A DNA stretch of 7,439 bases from Bacteroidota bacterium (GTDB taxonomy: Bacteria > Bacteroidota > Bacteroidia > Bacteroidales > Bacteroidaceae): contig JAEXAJ010000018.1 in assembly GCA_023458215.1 (NCBI GenBank), positions 1 through 7,439 on the forward strand, written 5' to 3'. Within the stretch, counting starts at the first letter, position 1. Each line of letters opens with the position of its first letter. Shown here piece by piece: positions 1 to 7,241 of the stretch. The notes beneath the pieces were generated by a model that was not told the origin of the DNA, did no database searches, and worked only from the letters and a program-made list of their open reading frames with translations. The translations under genes were made by a program, and so were the position numbers.

Positions 1-66
1 CTACCTGGATTCGAACCAGGAATGACAGGACCAGAATCTGTAGTGTTACCATTACACCATAGCCCA
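1..66 (-). tRNA. tRNA-Gln (anticodon CTG), 3' end cut by window edge
   Basis: Read on the minus strand from position 66, the sequence folds as a tRNA. It has acceptor strand TGGGCTA, a D arm with GTG/CAC, an anticodon arm ACAGA-TTCTGGT-CCTGT, a 4-base variable loop, and a T arm CCTGG-TTCGAAT-CCAGG, followed by TAG, the first bases of the returning acceptor strand. The anticodon loop reads T-T-CTG-G-T, with U33 and purine 37 in place, so it decodes CAG (glutamine). The remaining acceptor bases and the 3' end lie beyond position 1. The closing anticodon-stem pair next to the loop (31-39) is A·C rather than Watson-Crick. The fold and anticodon are read directly; the amino acid follows from the anticodon and is consistent with the UGG start typical of bacterial tRNA-Gln. 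Confidence 0.93.
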
Positions 67-94
67 ATAACAAACCATTTCTGTTTTGCGGTTG

Positions 95-128
95 CAAAGA
101 TACAAAGATTTCGATAATCTAAAACAAA
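95..128 (-). promoter_or_regulatory. Bacteroides-type promoter for tRNA-Gln
   Basis: On the minus strand TATCTTTG (102 down to 95) matches the Bacteroides -7 consensus TAnnTTTG perfectly. A TTTG (128 down to 125) lies 22 bases upstream of it, slightly more than the usual spacing to the -33 element. Transcription would start around position 88-90, leaving a leader of about 20 bases before the tRNA 5' end at 66. The motif match is seen; activity is inferred. Confidence 0.6.
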
Positions 129-204
129 TTCTGATATTTTTTTCCTAAAATTCTAATAAGCTACCGTAGTCCAAAGAATTATATAACTAAAAAAAATCAA
201 AAAA

Positions 205-225
205 TAAAAGAGTTTTTCTCTTTTA
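205..225. repeat. AT-rich perfect inverted repeat upstream of rsfS promoter
   Basis: TAAAAGAG (205-212) and CTCTTTTA (218-225) form a perfect 8-base stem around a TTTTT loop, directly upstream of the rsfS promoter. On the minus strand the hairpin is followed by a T-rich run (down to about 189), so it has the shape of a weak AT-rich terminator for antisense transcription from rsfS. It could equally be a protein-binding dyad or chance in an AT-rich spacer. The rest of 129-284 shows no gene. Confidence 0.3.
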
Positions 226-229
226 CGTG

Positions 230-257
230 TTTGATATGATAAATCAACGTATATTTG
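230..257 (+). promoter_or_regulatory. Candidate promoter of the rsfS-ftsH-cdsA operon
   Basis: TATATTTG at 250-257 matches the Bacteroides -7 element TAnnTTTG exactly. A TTTG at 230-233 could be the -33 element, but the 16-base spacer is shorter than usual, so this half is doubtful. The predicted start near 261-264 gives a 5' leader of about 20-25 bases before the ATG at 285. It is the only perfect -7 match I found between the tRNA and rsfS on this strand. Confidence 0.55.
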
Positions 258-284
258 TCAACTGTTTTAATATAATAATGTATA

Positions 285-644
285 ATGAACGAAGCTAAGA
301 AACTAATTCAACAAATAACAGAAGGTATTCAGGATAAAAAAGGAAAAAGAATTGTTGTAGCAGATCTAACCAAGATAGGCGATACAATATGTAACTATTT
401 AGTCATCTGCCAAGGAAACTCCCCCAGCCAAGTGACAGCTATCGTTGAATCCGTAAAGGATTTTACACGTAAAGGTGCCGACACGAAACCGTTCGCCATT
501 GATGGCTTGCGCAATGCGGAATGGGTAGCCATGGATTACTCTGACGTATTGGTACACGTTTTCTTACCGGAAGTAAGAGAGTTCTACAACCTGGAACACC
601 TTTGGGCCGATGCCAAACTAACCCAAATCCCCGACCTCGATTAA
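285..644 (+). CDS. rsfS: Ribosome silencing factor RsfS (YbeB/Iojap family)
   Basis: The family binds ribosomal protein uL14 on the 50S subunit and blocks joining with the 30S, slowing translation in starvation or stationary phase. The 119-residue length is normal for the bacterial family. The conserved core is visible: W80 with the M83-D84-Y85 and D87-V-L-V-H91 stretch, then R98-E-F-Y101 and L103-E-H-L-W107, the family's usual signature. The protein is cytosolic with no signal or membrane segment. The ATG at 285 is chosen because translation from it starts at the usual family N-terminus and a -7 promoter lies just upstream. There is no Shine-Dalgarno site, only A/T-rich sequence, as is normal for this phylum. 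It is the first gene of an operon, 9 bases before ftsH. Family assignment is firm from motifs; the role comes from homologues. Confidence 0.95.
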   Translation: MNEAKKLIQQITEGIQDKKGKRIVVADLTKIGDTICNYLVICQGNSPSQVTAIVESVKDFTRKGADTKPFAIDGLRNAEWVAMDYSDVLVHVFLPEVREFYNLEHLWADAKLTQIPDLD

Positions 645-653
645 TTTAGACTT

Positions 654-2741
654 ATGGACAATAATAATACCAATAAGAAACCCAATAAAGTAAACATGCC
701 CAAGTTCAACCTGAACTGGCTGTATATGATTATAGCTATGATGCTTTTGGGCTTGTACCTCACCAACGAAAGCGGTACGGCAACCAAAAACATTTCGTAC
801 GACGAGTTCCAGCAATATGTACGTGACGGCTATATAAGCAAAGTAACCGGCTTTGACGACAACTCTGTGGAAGCTTTTGTCAAACCGCAGTTCGTTCCCA
901 ATGTCTTTCGTGGAGACTCCAGCAAAGTGGGTAAAAATCCGATGATAACTACCGAAGCCCCTTCTCGCGAAAGCTTAGGTAACTTTATTCAGAAAGAAAA
1001 AGATGAAGCCCGTTTCGACGGTTCCATCAGTTACGAGAAGAGACGCAACTACTTTGGTGCCATCCTTTGGCAGATATTACCGTTCGCACTTCTGATCGGT
1101 TTCTGGATATTCATATCCCGCCGTATGAGTGGTGGCGGTGGTATGGGTGGCGGTGGAGGCATCTTCAGCGTAGGAAAGTCCAAAGCCCAGCTGTTCGAAA
1201 AAGGCTCTCCCATCAAAGTGACATTCAAGGATGTTGCAGGATTGGTAGGTGCCAAACAAGAAGTGGAAGAAATTGTAGAGTTCTTGAAAGAACCGCAAAA
1301 ATATACGGATCTAGGAGGTAAAATTCCTAAAGGCGCATTGTTGGTAGGTCCTCCGGGAACCGGTAAAACTTTGCTTGCCAAAGCTGTAGCGGGTGAAGCC
1401 AATGTACCTTTCTTCTCCTTGGCTGGTTCCGACTTTGTGGAGATGTTTGTCGGTGTGGGTGCATCGCGTGTTCGCGACCTCTTCCGCCAAGCCAAAGAGA
1501 AAGCTCCTTGTATCGTGTTTATCGACGAAATAGACGCCGTAGGACGTGCCCGTGCCAAGGCTGCCGCTATGGGTGGTAACGATGAACGTGAGAATACTTT
1601 GAACCAGTTATTGACGGAGATGGACGGTTTCGGTTCTAACAGTGGTGTTATTATCCTTGCTGCCACCAACCGTGTAGATGTACTGGATAAAGCCTTGTTG
1701 CGTGCCGGACGTTTCGACCGTCAGATTCATGTGGATTTGCCTGACTTGAACGAACGCAAAGAAGTATTTGGCGTACACTTGCGCCCCATCAAGATAGACG
1801 ACTCAGTAGATGTCGATTTATTAGCTCGTCAGACTCCCGGTTTCTCCGGTGCCGACATTGCTAATGTTTGTAACGAAGCTGCATTGATTGCCGCCCGTCA
1901 TGGAAAGAAGTTTGTAGGCAAACAAGACTTTTTGGATGCTGTAGACCGTATTATCGGTGGTTTGGAAAAGAAAACCAAAATCACTACCGAAAGCGAACGT
2001 CGTTCTATCGCCATCCATGAAGCCGGTCACGCCAGCATCTCTTGGTTGTTGGAATATGCCAATCCTTTGATTAAAGTTACGATTGTGCCTCGTGGACGTG
2101 CTTTAGGTGCTGCTTGGTACCTACCTGAAGAACGTCAGATTACAACAAAAGAGCAAATGCTCGATGAAATGTGTGCCACCTTGGGAGGACGCGCTGCCGA
2201 AGATGTATTCTTAGGCCGGATTTCTACCGGTGCCATGAACGACCTCGAACGTGTTACAAAGCAAGCATACGGTATGATTGCCTACTTGGGTATGAGCGAA
2301 AAGTTACCCAACCTGTGTTACTACAATAATGATGAATATTCCTTCAACCGTCCGTACAGCGAAAAGACCGCTGAACTCATTGACGAAGAAGTGAAGCATA
2401 TAGTAAACGAGCAGTACGAACGTGCCAAAAAAATTCTTTTAGAGAACAGTGCAGGTCATGCCAATCTGGTGCAAATACTGATAGAAAGAGAAGTGATCTT
2501 CGCAGAAGATGTTGAACATATATTCGGCAAACGTCCTTGGGCTTCACGTTCAGAAGAAATCATCAGTGCTACCAAGATTTCGGATGAGTTGAAGAAAGCT
2601 GAAGAAGAAGAAGCTATCAAAGCCAAGGAAACAGAAAAAGAAGTAAAAGAAGAAGGTGAAAAAGAAGCCGCTAATGAGCAAAGCGCCGACAGTAAAGCGA
2701 AAGACAATCAACCTTCTGCAGAAACTGAATCTAAAAATTAA
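654..2741 (+). CDS. ftsH: ATP-dependent zinc metalloprotease FtsH
   Basis: FtsH is a hexameric inner-membrane AAA+ protease that extracts and degrades damaged membrane proteins and some regulators. The 695 residues comprise an N-terminal membrane segment (about 21-37), an extracytoplasmic domain (about 38-135), a second membrane segment (136-155) and a Gly-rich linker (159-169). The AAA+ domain follows, with Walker A GPPGTGKT 232-239, pore loop F265-V-G, Walker B with D291-E292, and a second region of homology with arginine fingers R353 and R356. The M41 protease domain has zinc motif HEAGH 455-459, with D530 as probable third ligand. All catalytic residues are present. A Lys/Glu-rich disordered tail (about 643-695) makes it longer than E. 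coli FtsH (about 645). The gene sits between rsfS and cdsA with short gaps, implying co-transcription. Substrates in this organism are unknown. Confidence 0.98.
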   Translation: MDNNNTNKKPNKVNMPKFNLNWLYMIIAMMLLGLYLTNESGTATKNISYDEFQQYVRDGYISKVTGFDDNSVEAFVKPQFVPNVFRGDSSKVGKNPMITTEAPSRESLGNFIQKEKDEARFDGSISYEKRRNYFGAILWQILPFALLIGFWIFISRRMSGGGGMGGGGGIFSVGKSKAQLFEKGSPIKVTFKDVAGLVGAKQEVEEIVEFLKEPQKYTDLGGKIPKGALLVGPPGTGKTLLAKAVAGEANVPFFSLAGSDFVEMFVGVGASRVRDLFRQAKEKAPCIVFIDEIDAVGRARAKAAAMGGNDERENTLNQLLTEMDGFGSNSGVIILAATNRVDVLDKALLRAGRFDRQIHVDLPDLNERKEVFGVHLRPIKIDDSVDVDLLARQTPGFSGADIANVCNEAALIAARHGKKFVGKQDFLDAVDRIIGGLEKKTKITTESERRSIAIHEAGHASISWLLEYANPLIKVTIVPRGRALGAAWYLPEERQITTKEQMLDEMCATLGGRAAEDVFLGRISTGAMNDLERVTKQAYGMIAYLGMSEKLPNLCYYNNDEYSFNRPYSEKTAELIDEEVKHIVNEQYERAKKILLENSAGHANLVQILIEREVIFAEDVEHIFGKRPWASRSEEIISATKISDELKKAEEEEAIKAKETEKEVKEEGEKEAANEQSADSKAKDNQPSAETESKN

Positions 2742-2753
2742 AACGGAAACACC

Positions 2754-3596
2754 GTGAAAAACAATTTCATCCAACGCACTATTACAGGTGTGTTATTCGT
2801 AGCTATATTGGTGGGCTGTATTCTTTACAGCCCCCTTTCTTTCGGTATATTATTTACCTTGATTTGTGCGCTGAGCGTACACGAGTTCTCACATTTAGTG
2901 AATCAAAGCGGAGACATCAGCACCAACAAAATCATTACTGCACTAGGAGGCGCCTATCTGTTTCTCGCTCTAATGGGATTCTGTACCTCGGCTGCTGACG
3001 CACGCGTATTCCTCCCCTACTTAGGTATTTTACTCTATCTGATGATTACGGAATTATACCTTAAGAAAAAGAATCCAATCGGCAACTGGGCATTCTCCAT
3101 GCTTAGCCAGCTATACGTGGCATTGCCTTTCGCCTTGCTGAATGTACTTGCTTTTCAAAATTCTCCCGAAACGAGTAGTGTAACTTACAATCCTATCCTA
3201 CCGCTCTCCATCTTCGTATTTATTTGGTTGAGTGATACGGGAGCTTATTGTGTAGGTTCTTTAATAGGCAAACATCGGCTGTTTGAGCGTATTTCTCCTA
3301 AGAAATCATGGGAAGGCAGCATTGGAGGCGGTGTATTTTCAGTTGCATCCGCTTTTGTTTTTGCTTATTTTTTCCCGTTCATGCCCATGTGGCAATGGGC
3401 TGGCCTGGCAGTAGTCGTTGTTATTTTCGGCACTTGGGGAGATTTGACAGAGTCGTTAATGAAACGACAATTAGGAATTAAAGACTCAGGGAATATCTTA
3501 CCCGGTCATGGAGGAATGCTCGACCGTTTTGACAGCGCATTGATGGCTATCCCAGCTGCTGTTCTTTACTTATATATACTGACCATGTTCAAATAA
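2754..3596 (+). CDS. cdsA: Phosphatidate cytidylyltransferase (CDP-diacylglycerol synthase)
   Basis: CdsA converts phosphatidic acid plus CTP to CDP-diacylglycerol, the precursor of membrane phospholipids, in the inner membrane. The complete CdsA signature is present: S234, K237-R238, K243-D244, H252-G253-G254, D257-R258 and D260. Upstream are the family stretches S160-D161-T-G-A and S181-PKK-S-WEG. About eight or nine hydrophobic segments span the protein, and the 280-residue length fits the family. The start is GTG at 2754, 12 bases after the ftsH stop. It is the only start that gives the full first membrane segment with a short basic N-terminus; the next in-frame ATG (residue 74) would remove essential membrane segments. 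It is the last gene of the rsfS-ftsH-cdsA run, followed by a strong hairpin. Confidence 0.96.
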   Translation: MKNNFIQRTITGVLFVAILVGCILYSPLSFGILFTLICALSVHEFSHLVNQSGDISTNKIITALGGAYLFLALMGFCTSAADARVFLPYLGILLYLMITELYLKKKNPIGNWAFSMLSQLYVALPFALLNVLAFQNSPETSSVTYNPILPLSIFVFIWLSDTGAYCVGSLIGKHRLFERISPKKSWEGSIGGGVFSVASAFVFAYFFPFMPMWQWAGLAVVVVIFGTWGDLTESLMKRQLGIKDSGNILPGHGGMLDRFDSALMAIPAAVLYLYILTMFK

Positions 3597-3620
3597 GAAT
3601 TATCTTATTTAGTATACGAA

Positions 3621-3654
3621 GAGGGCGCGGAGTTTTAGATAACTCTGCGCCCTC
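3621..3654. terminator. Strong hairpin between convergent cdsA and NigD-like genes
   Basis: GAGGGCGCGGAGTT (3621-3634) pairs with AACTCTGCGCCCTC (3641-3654) over 14 positions with one G·T wobble on the plus strand (A·C on the minus strand) and a 6-base loop. It lies 24 bases after the cdsA stop and 22 bases beyond the stop of the convergent gene, so it probably ends both transcripts. Neither flank carries a good U-tract, so it may act as an mRNA 3' stabiliser rather than a classical intrinsic terminator. Confidence 0.7.
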
Positions 3655-3676
3655 AACATTCATACTTAACACACTT

Positions 3677-4420
3677 TTACCGCAATTGCATCTTCGAAAA
3701 ATCTTCTGTCGATTTCTCCGAGTTATTGCCCGAATTCTTTAAATCGAACGTTAATTCAACTTCACCATTCACTTCTGAATTTAGTTTGAGTTTAATACCT
3801 TTTGTGGCGGAAGTTATATCCAAACTTTTCAAATTGTAAGAGACAGCTCCGAAAGCACGATAACCGGTTACATCATCGTATGTATTGTAACGCAGCTCCA
3901 AGCGGATATATCCATCTTCGGCATACAAGTCATCTCCTTCTTGCGTACGCACCAAGCTGATACGATGTTTGTTTTTTGCCGGAAGCTTCTGGGCGAAAAT
4001 AATATTCAGATAACCGCCGCTGATACCCATATCGTTCTTGTAGATCAGTATGGGATCATTTCCAAACTCCTCTTCATTCTCGGAAGTCATAGTCTCAACG
4101 TTCTTCGTCAAAACCTCTTGCATGGTCAAAATCTTCACCGCATGATCATAACCTTGGAAATCGTCGTAAAGAGGATTGAAAGTAGTTATTACGCGCTGAC
4201 CGTCGGCAGGTTCGTACCACCCCAGGTTCGTATTAACAGGCCAAAGTGTTCCCCAACTATCACAGTCCAGATAAAAAGCACCTCCGGTAACACGCACGGT
4301 AGCCCATAAAGGAGGGGTAAAGTCTCCTAAGGAATAGCCATCGTCAAGATCATCACAAGATTGCAACGCCGGCATCACAGCCAAGCAAATCGCCATAAAA
4401 AGCCAATGTAGTTTTTTCAT
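3677..4420 (-). CDS. NigD-like lipoprotein
   Basis: A 247-residue probable lipoprotein. MKK is followed by a hydrophobic stretch (about 4-19) and L19-Q20-S21-C22, a lipobox with C22 as the lipidated residue. Acidic residues right after the Cys (D23, D24, D26, D27) are the kind of signal that routes Bacteroidota lipoproteins to the cell surface. The mature part resembles NigD-like proteins, with Y29-SLGD, T58-LWP and W68-YEPADGQRV in the N-terminal part, and G92-YDH (as YDH 91-93), N121-DP and L174-ELRYN in the C-terminal part. The family is named from NigD of the nigrescin bacteriocin locus of Prevotella nigrescens, but most Bacteroides copies have no known function. ATG at 4420 is preferred over TTG at 4426 because it starts directly with the MKK signal peptide. 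The gene lies downstream of lpxB but behind a terminator, so it is probably transcribed separately; I found no good promoter. Immunity function is not implied. Confidence 0.8.
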   Translation of the reverse strand: MKKLHWLFMAICLAVMPALQSCDDLDDGYSLGDFTPPLWATVRVTGGAFYLDCDSWGTLWPVNTNLGWYEPADGQRVITTFNPLYDDFQGYDHAVKILTMQEVLTKNVETMTSENEEEFGNDPILIYKNDMGISGGYLNIIFAQKLPAKNKHRISLVRTQEGDDLYAEDGYIRLELRYNTYDDVTGYRAFGAVSYNLKSLDITSATKGIKLKLNSEVNGEVELTFDLKNSGNNSEKSTEDFSKMQLR

Positions 4421-4463
4421 AATCAAAGCTCTTTTTATTGTTTCTATTTCATTTATTTCTGTC

Positions 4464-4500
4464 TAAAAAATACAAAAGCCGGGCATTTACTGCACCGGCT
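4464..4500 (-). terminator. Rho-independent terminator after lpxB
   Basis: On the minus strand AGCCGG (4500-4495), one bulged T, GCA, a GTAAA loop, TGC and CCGGCT (4482-4477) form a GC-rich hairpin. It is followed by a T-rich run (4476-4464) broken by one GTA. It sits about 30 bases past the lpxB stop and ends the surE-lpxB transcript before the NigD-like gene. Confidence 0.85.
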
Positions 4501-4531
4501 CTATCTATTTTAACAAATTCTTTAAATATTG

Positions 4532-5680
4532 CTATTCGCGACAACGTTCATTAAGTAAATCAATCATTTTACGGGCGGCATGCTTCGGCGCTCCTGCCTC
4601 TCCTAAACGAGACGCCATATACTCATAACCATCAAGCATTTGCCGGCGGTACTCCTTATTATTTAAGATACGGTTCAATTCGGCGCGAACCTGCTCTACC
4701 GTCATTGTATCGGCAACTAATTCTTTCACCACCTCACGGTTTGCAATGAGATTGACCAAGGAGATATATTTCACACTCAGGATATGACGTTTCAGAAAAG
4801 CAATCACCTTCCCGATGGGCGTATGATAGCACACAGCCTGCGGCACACGAAACAAAGCAGTTTCCAAAGTAGCCGTACCCGAAGTAACCAATGCAGCCTT
4901 AGCCTGCCGCAACAAGGCAAATGTTTGCCCGAAGATGATCTTCACTTTTGCTTCACCTATATACTGATTGTAATAATCAGGAGATATACCCGGAGCACCG
5001 GCAAGCACCAACTGATAATCCGTAAAGGTAGAAGCAGCCCGAAGCATATCCGGCAGGTTATCTTTTATTTCTTGCTTACGACTACCCGCAAGCAGTGCAA
5101 TGATTGGCTGAGAGCTCAATCCGTTTGACTGCGCAAACTCCTCAAACGTTTCCGAATGGGAAGAACAAAAAGCCGTCACCTCATCCATCGTCGGGTTGCC
5201 GACGTAGTGTATCGGGTAGTGATGCTTCCCTTCAAAGAATTCAACTTCAAACGGCAGGATGGAGAACAGCTCATCTACATCTCTCTTAATGTTCTTGATA
5301 CGATATTCTTTCCAGGCCCAAATCTTAGGAGATATATAATAGTAAACAGGAATCTTTGTACGGGAATGGATAAATTGGGCGATATTCAGATTGAAGCCCG
5401 GATAGTCAACCAATATCAATACATCGGGTTGCCACGCCACCACATCCTCTTTACAACGCTTCATGTTGGCAAAGATGGTACGCAGATGCAACAACACAGG
5501 AATAAAGCCCATATAGGCCAACTCCTTGTAATGTTTCACCATAGTGCCGCCTACCGCCGCCATCAGATCACCGCCGAAGAAACGAAATTCCGCCTGCGGA
5601 TCTTCTTCTTTCAAGGCAGCCATCAGGTGCGAGGCATGCAGGTCGCCGGAGGCTTCACCAACAATCAGGTAATATTTCAT
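4532..5680 (-). CDS. lpxB: Lipid-A-disaccharide synthase LpxB
   Basis: LpxB (glycosyltransferase family 19) joins UDP-2,3-diacylglucosamine to lipid X at the cytosolic face of the inner membrane, giving the lipid A disaccharide of the outer membrane. The 382 residues match the E. coli length. Family motifs are present: V7-GEASGD13 at the N-terminus, D92-YPGFN, Y115-ISPKIWAW123, L142-PFE, V160-GNP, A198-GSR201 and S267-GTATLE273. D92 and R201 appear to correspond to residues reported as essential in other LpxB enzymes. The ATG at 5680 is chosen because the family begins at this [13 protein letters not shown] stretch. The reading frame continues open upstream to 5785, but that part lies inside surE and adds unrelated residues. 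The start overlaps the surE stop as ATGA, so translation is probably coupled. A terminator follows. Confidence 0.96.
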   Translation of the reverse strand: MKYYLIVGEASGDLHASHLMAALKEEDPQAEFRFFGGDLMAAVGGTMVKHYKELAYMGFIPVLLHLRTIFANMKRCKEDVVAWQPDVLILVDYPGFNLNIAQFIHSRTKIPVYYYISPKIWAWKEYRIKNIKRDVDELFSILPFEVEFFEGKHHYPIHYVGNPTMDEVTAFCSSHSETFEEFAQSNGLSSQPIIALLAGSRKQEIKDNLPDMLRAASTFTDYQLVLAGAPGISPDYYNQYIGEAKVKIIFGQTFALLRQAKAALVTSGTATLETALFRVPQAVCYHTPIGKVIAFLKRHILSVKYISLVNLIANREVVKELVADTMTVEQVRAELNRILNNKEYRRQMLDGYEYMASRLGEAGAPKHAARKMIDLLNERCRE

Positions 5681-6456
5681 TGAAGCGGAGAGTTGAACCA
5701 GGTTTTCAGATCCTCTATCAATTCGTATGCGGTTACATCCACTTTGGTCGGAGTAATGGCTACATAACCGTTGTCGAGTGCCCAATGGTCATTATTCTCA
5801 TTTTCGATATCTTGGTTTTCGAACTCGCCGGTGAGCCAGTAATAATGCGTATCCCCACGATGAGCGAAGTTTTCCCACTCGTTTACCCATTGACCTTTGG
5901 TTTGTTCGCAAATTCTAATACCCTTCAAGTCTTTTGTATTGGGGATATTCACATTGAGACATGTCAACGGGGGTAAACCTTTCTCCAAAACCTGACGGGC
6001 TATCTCACGGATATAAGGCCCTGCCGGCTCAAAGTCGGCATTCGGTTCGTGGCTGCAAAGAGAAAAGCCGATGGAGGGTATTCCCTTCAGGCAACCTTCA
6101 ATCACTACACCCATTGTTCCTGAATAATGCACGTTTACAGATGAATTGCTACCATGATTGATACCCCCTACTACAAGATCCGGTTTACGGTCGAGCACAG
6201 TAGGAAGAGCAAGTTTGATACAATCAACCGGCGTACCCGAACATTTATAAACAGTCAATCCTACATCTTTACGGACCAGCTGGTAATGAATCGGTTCGGT
6301 AACAGTCAGTGCACAAGCAGCTCCCGAACGCGGGGCATTGGGTGCAATCACTACAATCTCGCCCAACGGACGAAGAAACTTTATCAACTCGCTAATGCCT
6401 TTCGCAATGATGCCATCATCATTGGAAATCAATATCAAAGGTCTTTGATTTTCCAT
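5677..6456 (-). CDS. surE: 5'/3'-nucleotidase SurE
   Basis: SurE is a metal-dependent phosphatase that removes phosphate from nucleoside 5'- and 3'-monophosphates and, in some species, polyphosphate; it is linked to stationary-phase survival. The 259 residues are normal for the family. The divalent metal site is complete: N12-D13-D14-G15, S44 in RSGAA, and N100 in GGINHGSN. Further family signatures are S73-GTPVD, Y111-SGTMG and the C-terminal G230[10 protein letters not shown]. The start at 6456 gives the normal short N-terminus before the first beta strand. It is the first gene of a two-gene operon with lpxB (4-base ATGA overlap) and is divergent from the DUF456 gene. The pairing with lpxB suggests joint expression, not necessarily joint function. 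Confidence 0.97.
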   Translation of the reverse strand: MENQRPLILISNDDGIIAKGISELIKFLRPLGEIVVIAPNAPRSGAACALTVTEPIHYQLVRKDVGLTVYKCSGTPVDCIKLALPTVLDRKPDLVVGGINHGSNSSVNVHYSGTMGVVIEGCLKGIPSIGFSLCSHEPNADFEPAGPYIREIARQVLEKGLPPLTCLNVNIPNTKDLKGIRICEQTKGQWVNEWENFAHRGDTHYYWLTGEFENQDIENENNDHWALDNGYVAITPTKVDVTAYELIEDLKTWFNSPLQ

Positions 6457-6478
6457 ACTTAACTTATTTTACTGACTG

Positions 6479-6486
6479 CAAAAGTA
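6479..6486 (-). promoter_or_regulatory. Candidate -7 promoter element of surE-lpxB
   Basis: On the minus strand TACTTTTG matches TAnnTTTG exactly, 22 bases upstream of the surE start codon. The predicted transcription start would leave a leader of roughly 15 bases. No TTTG -33 element is visible at the usual distance, so the call rests on the -7 match and position. Confidence 0.5.
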
Positions 6487-6506
6487 GTAAAAATAACTTT
6501 ATTGTT

Positions 6507-6514
6507 ATCTTTGT
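6507..6514 (+). promoter_or_regulatory. Candidate -7 promoter element of the DUF456 gene
   Basis: TATCTTTG on the plus strand is an exact TAnnTTTG match, 32 bases upstream of the ATG at 6547. There is no clear -33 TTTG. Its position argues against a start for the downstream gene before about 6520. The element lies 20 bases from the opposing surE element, so two RNA polymerases could not easily bind at once. Confidence 0.55.
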
Positions 6515-6546
6515 GTTACACTATACTCACTAAAAAAACAAAGCAT

Positions 6547-7020
6547 ATGGATATTTTGCTTATCATCTTAGGAACACTTTGTATGATTATAGGGCTGGCA
6601 GGCTGCCTCTTACCGATAATTCCGGGACCACCCACAGCCTATGTAGGTCTGCTGTTATTACATTTTACAGATAAAGCGCAATTTACTACGGCGCAATTAT
6701 TGACGTGGTTGTTCGTTGTCATTCTCCTGCAAGTGCTGGACTACTTCATTCCTATGCTTGGAAGCAAATATAGTGGCGGTAGTCGTTGGGGAACACGGGG
6801 TTGCCTCATAGGTACTATTGCCGGACTGTTTTTTATGCCTTGGGGCATAATCCTCGGTCCATTTCTTGGCGCCTTTCTAGGCGAATTGCTGGGCGGTAGA
6901 GAAACAGGTCAAGCGTTGAAATCCGGATTAGGTTCATTGCTTGGCTTTCTGTTCGGGACAGTGCTGAAGTGTGTTGTTTGTGGGTACTTCATTTGGCAGT
7001 TTGTAACAGCACTAGTATAA
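6547..7020 (+). CDS. DUF456 family membrane protein
   Basis: A 157-residue integral membrane protein of unknown function. The N-terminal hydrophobic segment ends in the family's Gly/Pro signature, G16-LAG-C-LLP23-IIPGPP, continuing into a second hydrophobic stretch (to about 39). Further membrane segments are at about 51-70, 85-114 and 127-152. The central part is rich in small-residue spacing (G89, G93, G100, G104, G108, G112, G116-G117, G127, G129, G133, G137), which favours tight helix packing. The ATG at 6547 is chosen because it gives MDILLIILG, a normal start for the family. The frame is open further upstream, but without an ATG and across the -7 promoter element. It is divergent from surE and apparently monocistronic; no convincing terminator follows. 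The fold class is seen; the role is unknown. Confidence 0.87.
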   Translation: MDILLIILGTLCMIIGLAGCLLPIIPGPPTAYVGLLLLHFTDKAQFTTAQLLTWLFVVILLQVLDYFIPMLGSKYSGGSRWGTRGCLIGTIAGLFFMPWGIILGPFLGAFLGELLGGRETGQALKSGLGSLLGFLFGTVLKCVVCGYFIWQFVTALV

Positions 7021-7065
7021 ATCAGCACGCCAACATATGCATTTCTGTATTAAGACAGTTCACTA

Positions 7066-7095
7066 GTTGTCAATAAGATAAAGTACATACTTTTG
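7066..7095 (+). promoter_or_regulatory. Weak promoter candidate without an assigned gene
   Basis: TACTTTTG at 7088-7095 fits TAnnTTTG, and GTTG at 7066-7069 (one mismatch to TTTG) lies 18 bases upstream. A transcript would start near 7100 and run toward the right-edge gene. It could be a distal promoter of that gene, a small RNA promoter, or chance in AT-rich sequence. Confidence 0.25.
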
Positions 7096-7241
7096 GAAGA
7101 TATAACCTATTAAACAGATAGCGCATAGTTATCGAACAAAGTCCCAAAGCCAAAGCATTAACAGCAGGAGTAAAAGCACAAAACAAATCTTAATCTTCTG
7201 CAAGCGAGGCAAAAAAGCCGCAATGTTTCAATATAAATATG

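Noticed and set aside
1049..1669. 206-residue minus-strand reading frame within ftsH
   Set aside because: It lies antisense to the strongly conserved AAA+ domain, is rich in Pro/Ser from codon complement, and has no recognisable domain.
4421..4426. TTG start at 4426 for the NigD-like protein
   Set aside because: It adds only two residues before an ATG that begins a standard MKK lipoprotein signal peptide.
5156..5683. 175-residue plus-strand reading frame inside lpxB
   Set aside because: It is antisense to conserved LpxB motifs and shows no protein-like features; other antisense frames at 3941-4309 and 6154-6462 were dismissed for the same reason.
5681..5785. A longer LpxB starting at 5785 with 35 extra N-terminal residues
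   Set aside because: The extra part lies wholly inside surE, has no LpxB-like character, and the family starts at the [13 protein letters not shown] stretch at 5680.
6502..6546. A longer DUF456 protein starting at 6502
   Set aside because: The codon there is ATT, the extension crosses the exact -7 promoter element at 6507-6514, and the family begins at the ATG at 6547.
7088..7240. Small RNA gene from the promoter-like element at 7088
   Set aside because: Only a weak GGC-A6-GCC hairpin near 7208-7219 could end it, with no U-tract. Without expression data this is not supportable as an RNA gene.
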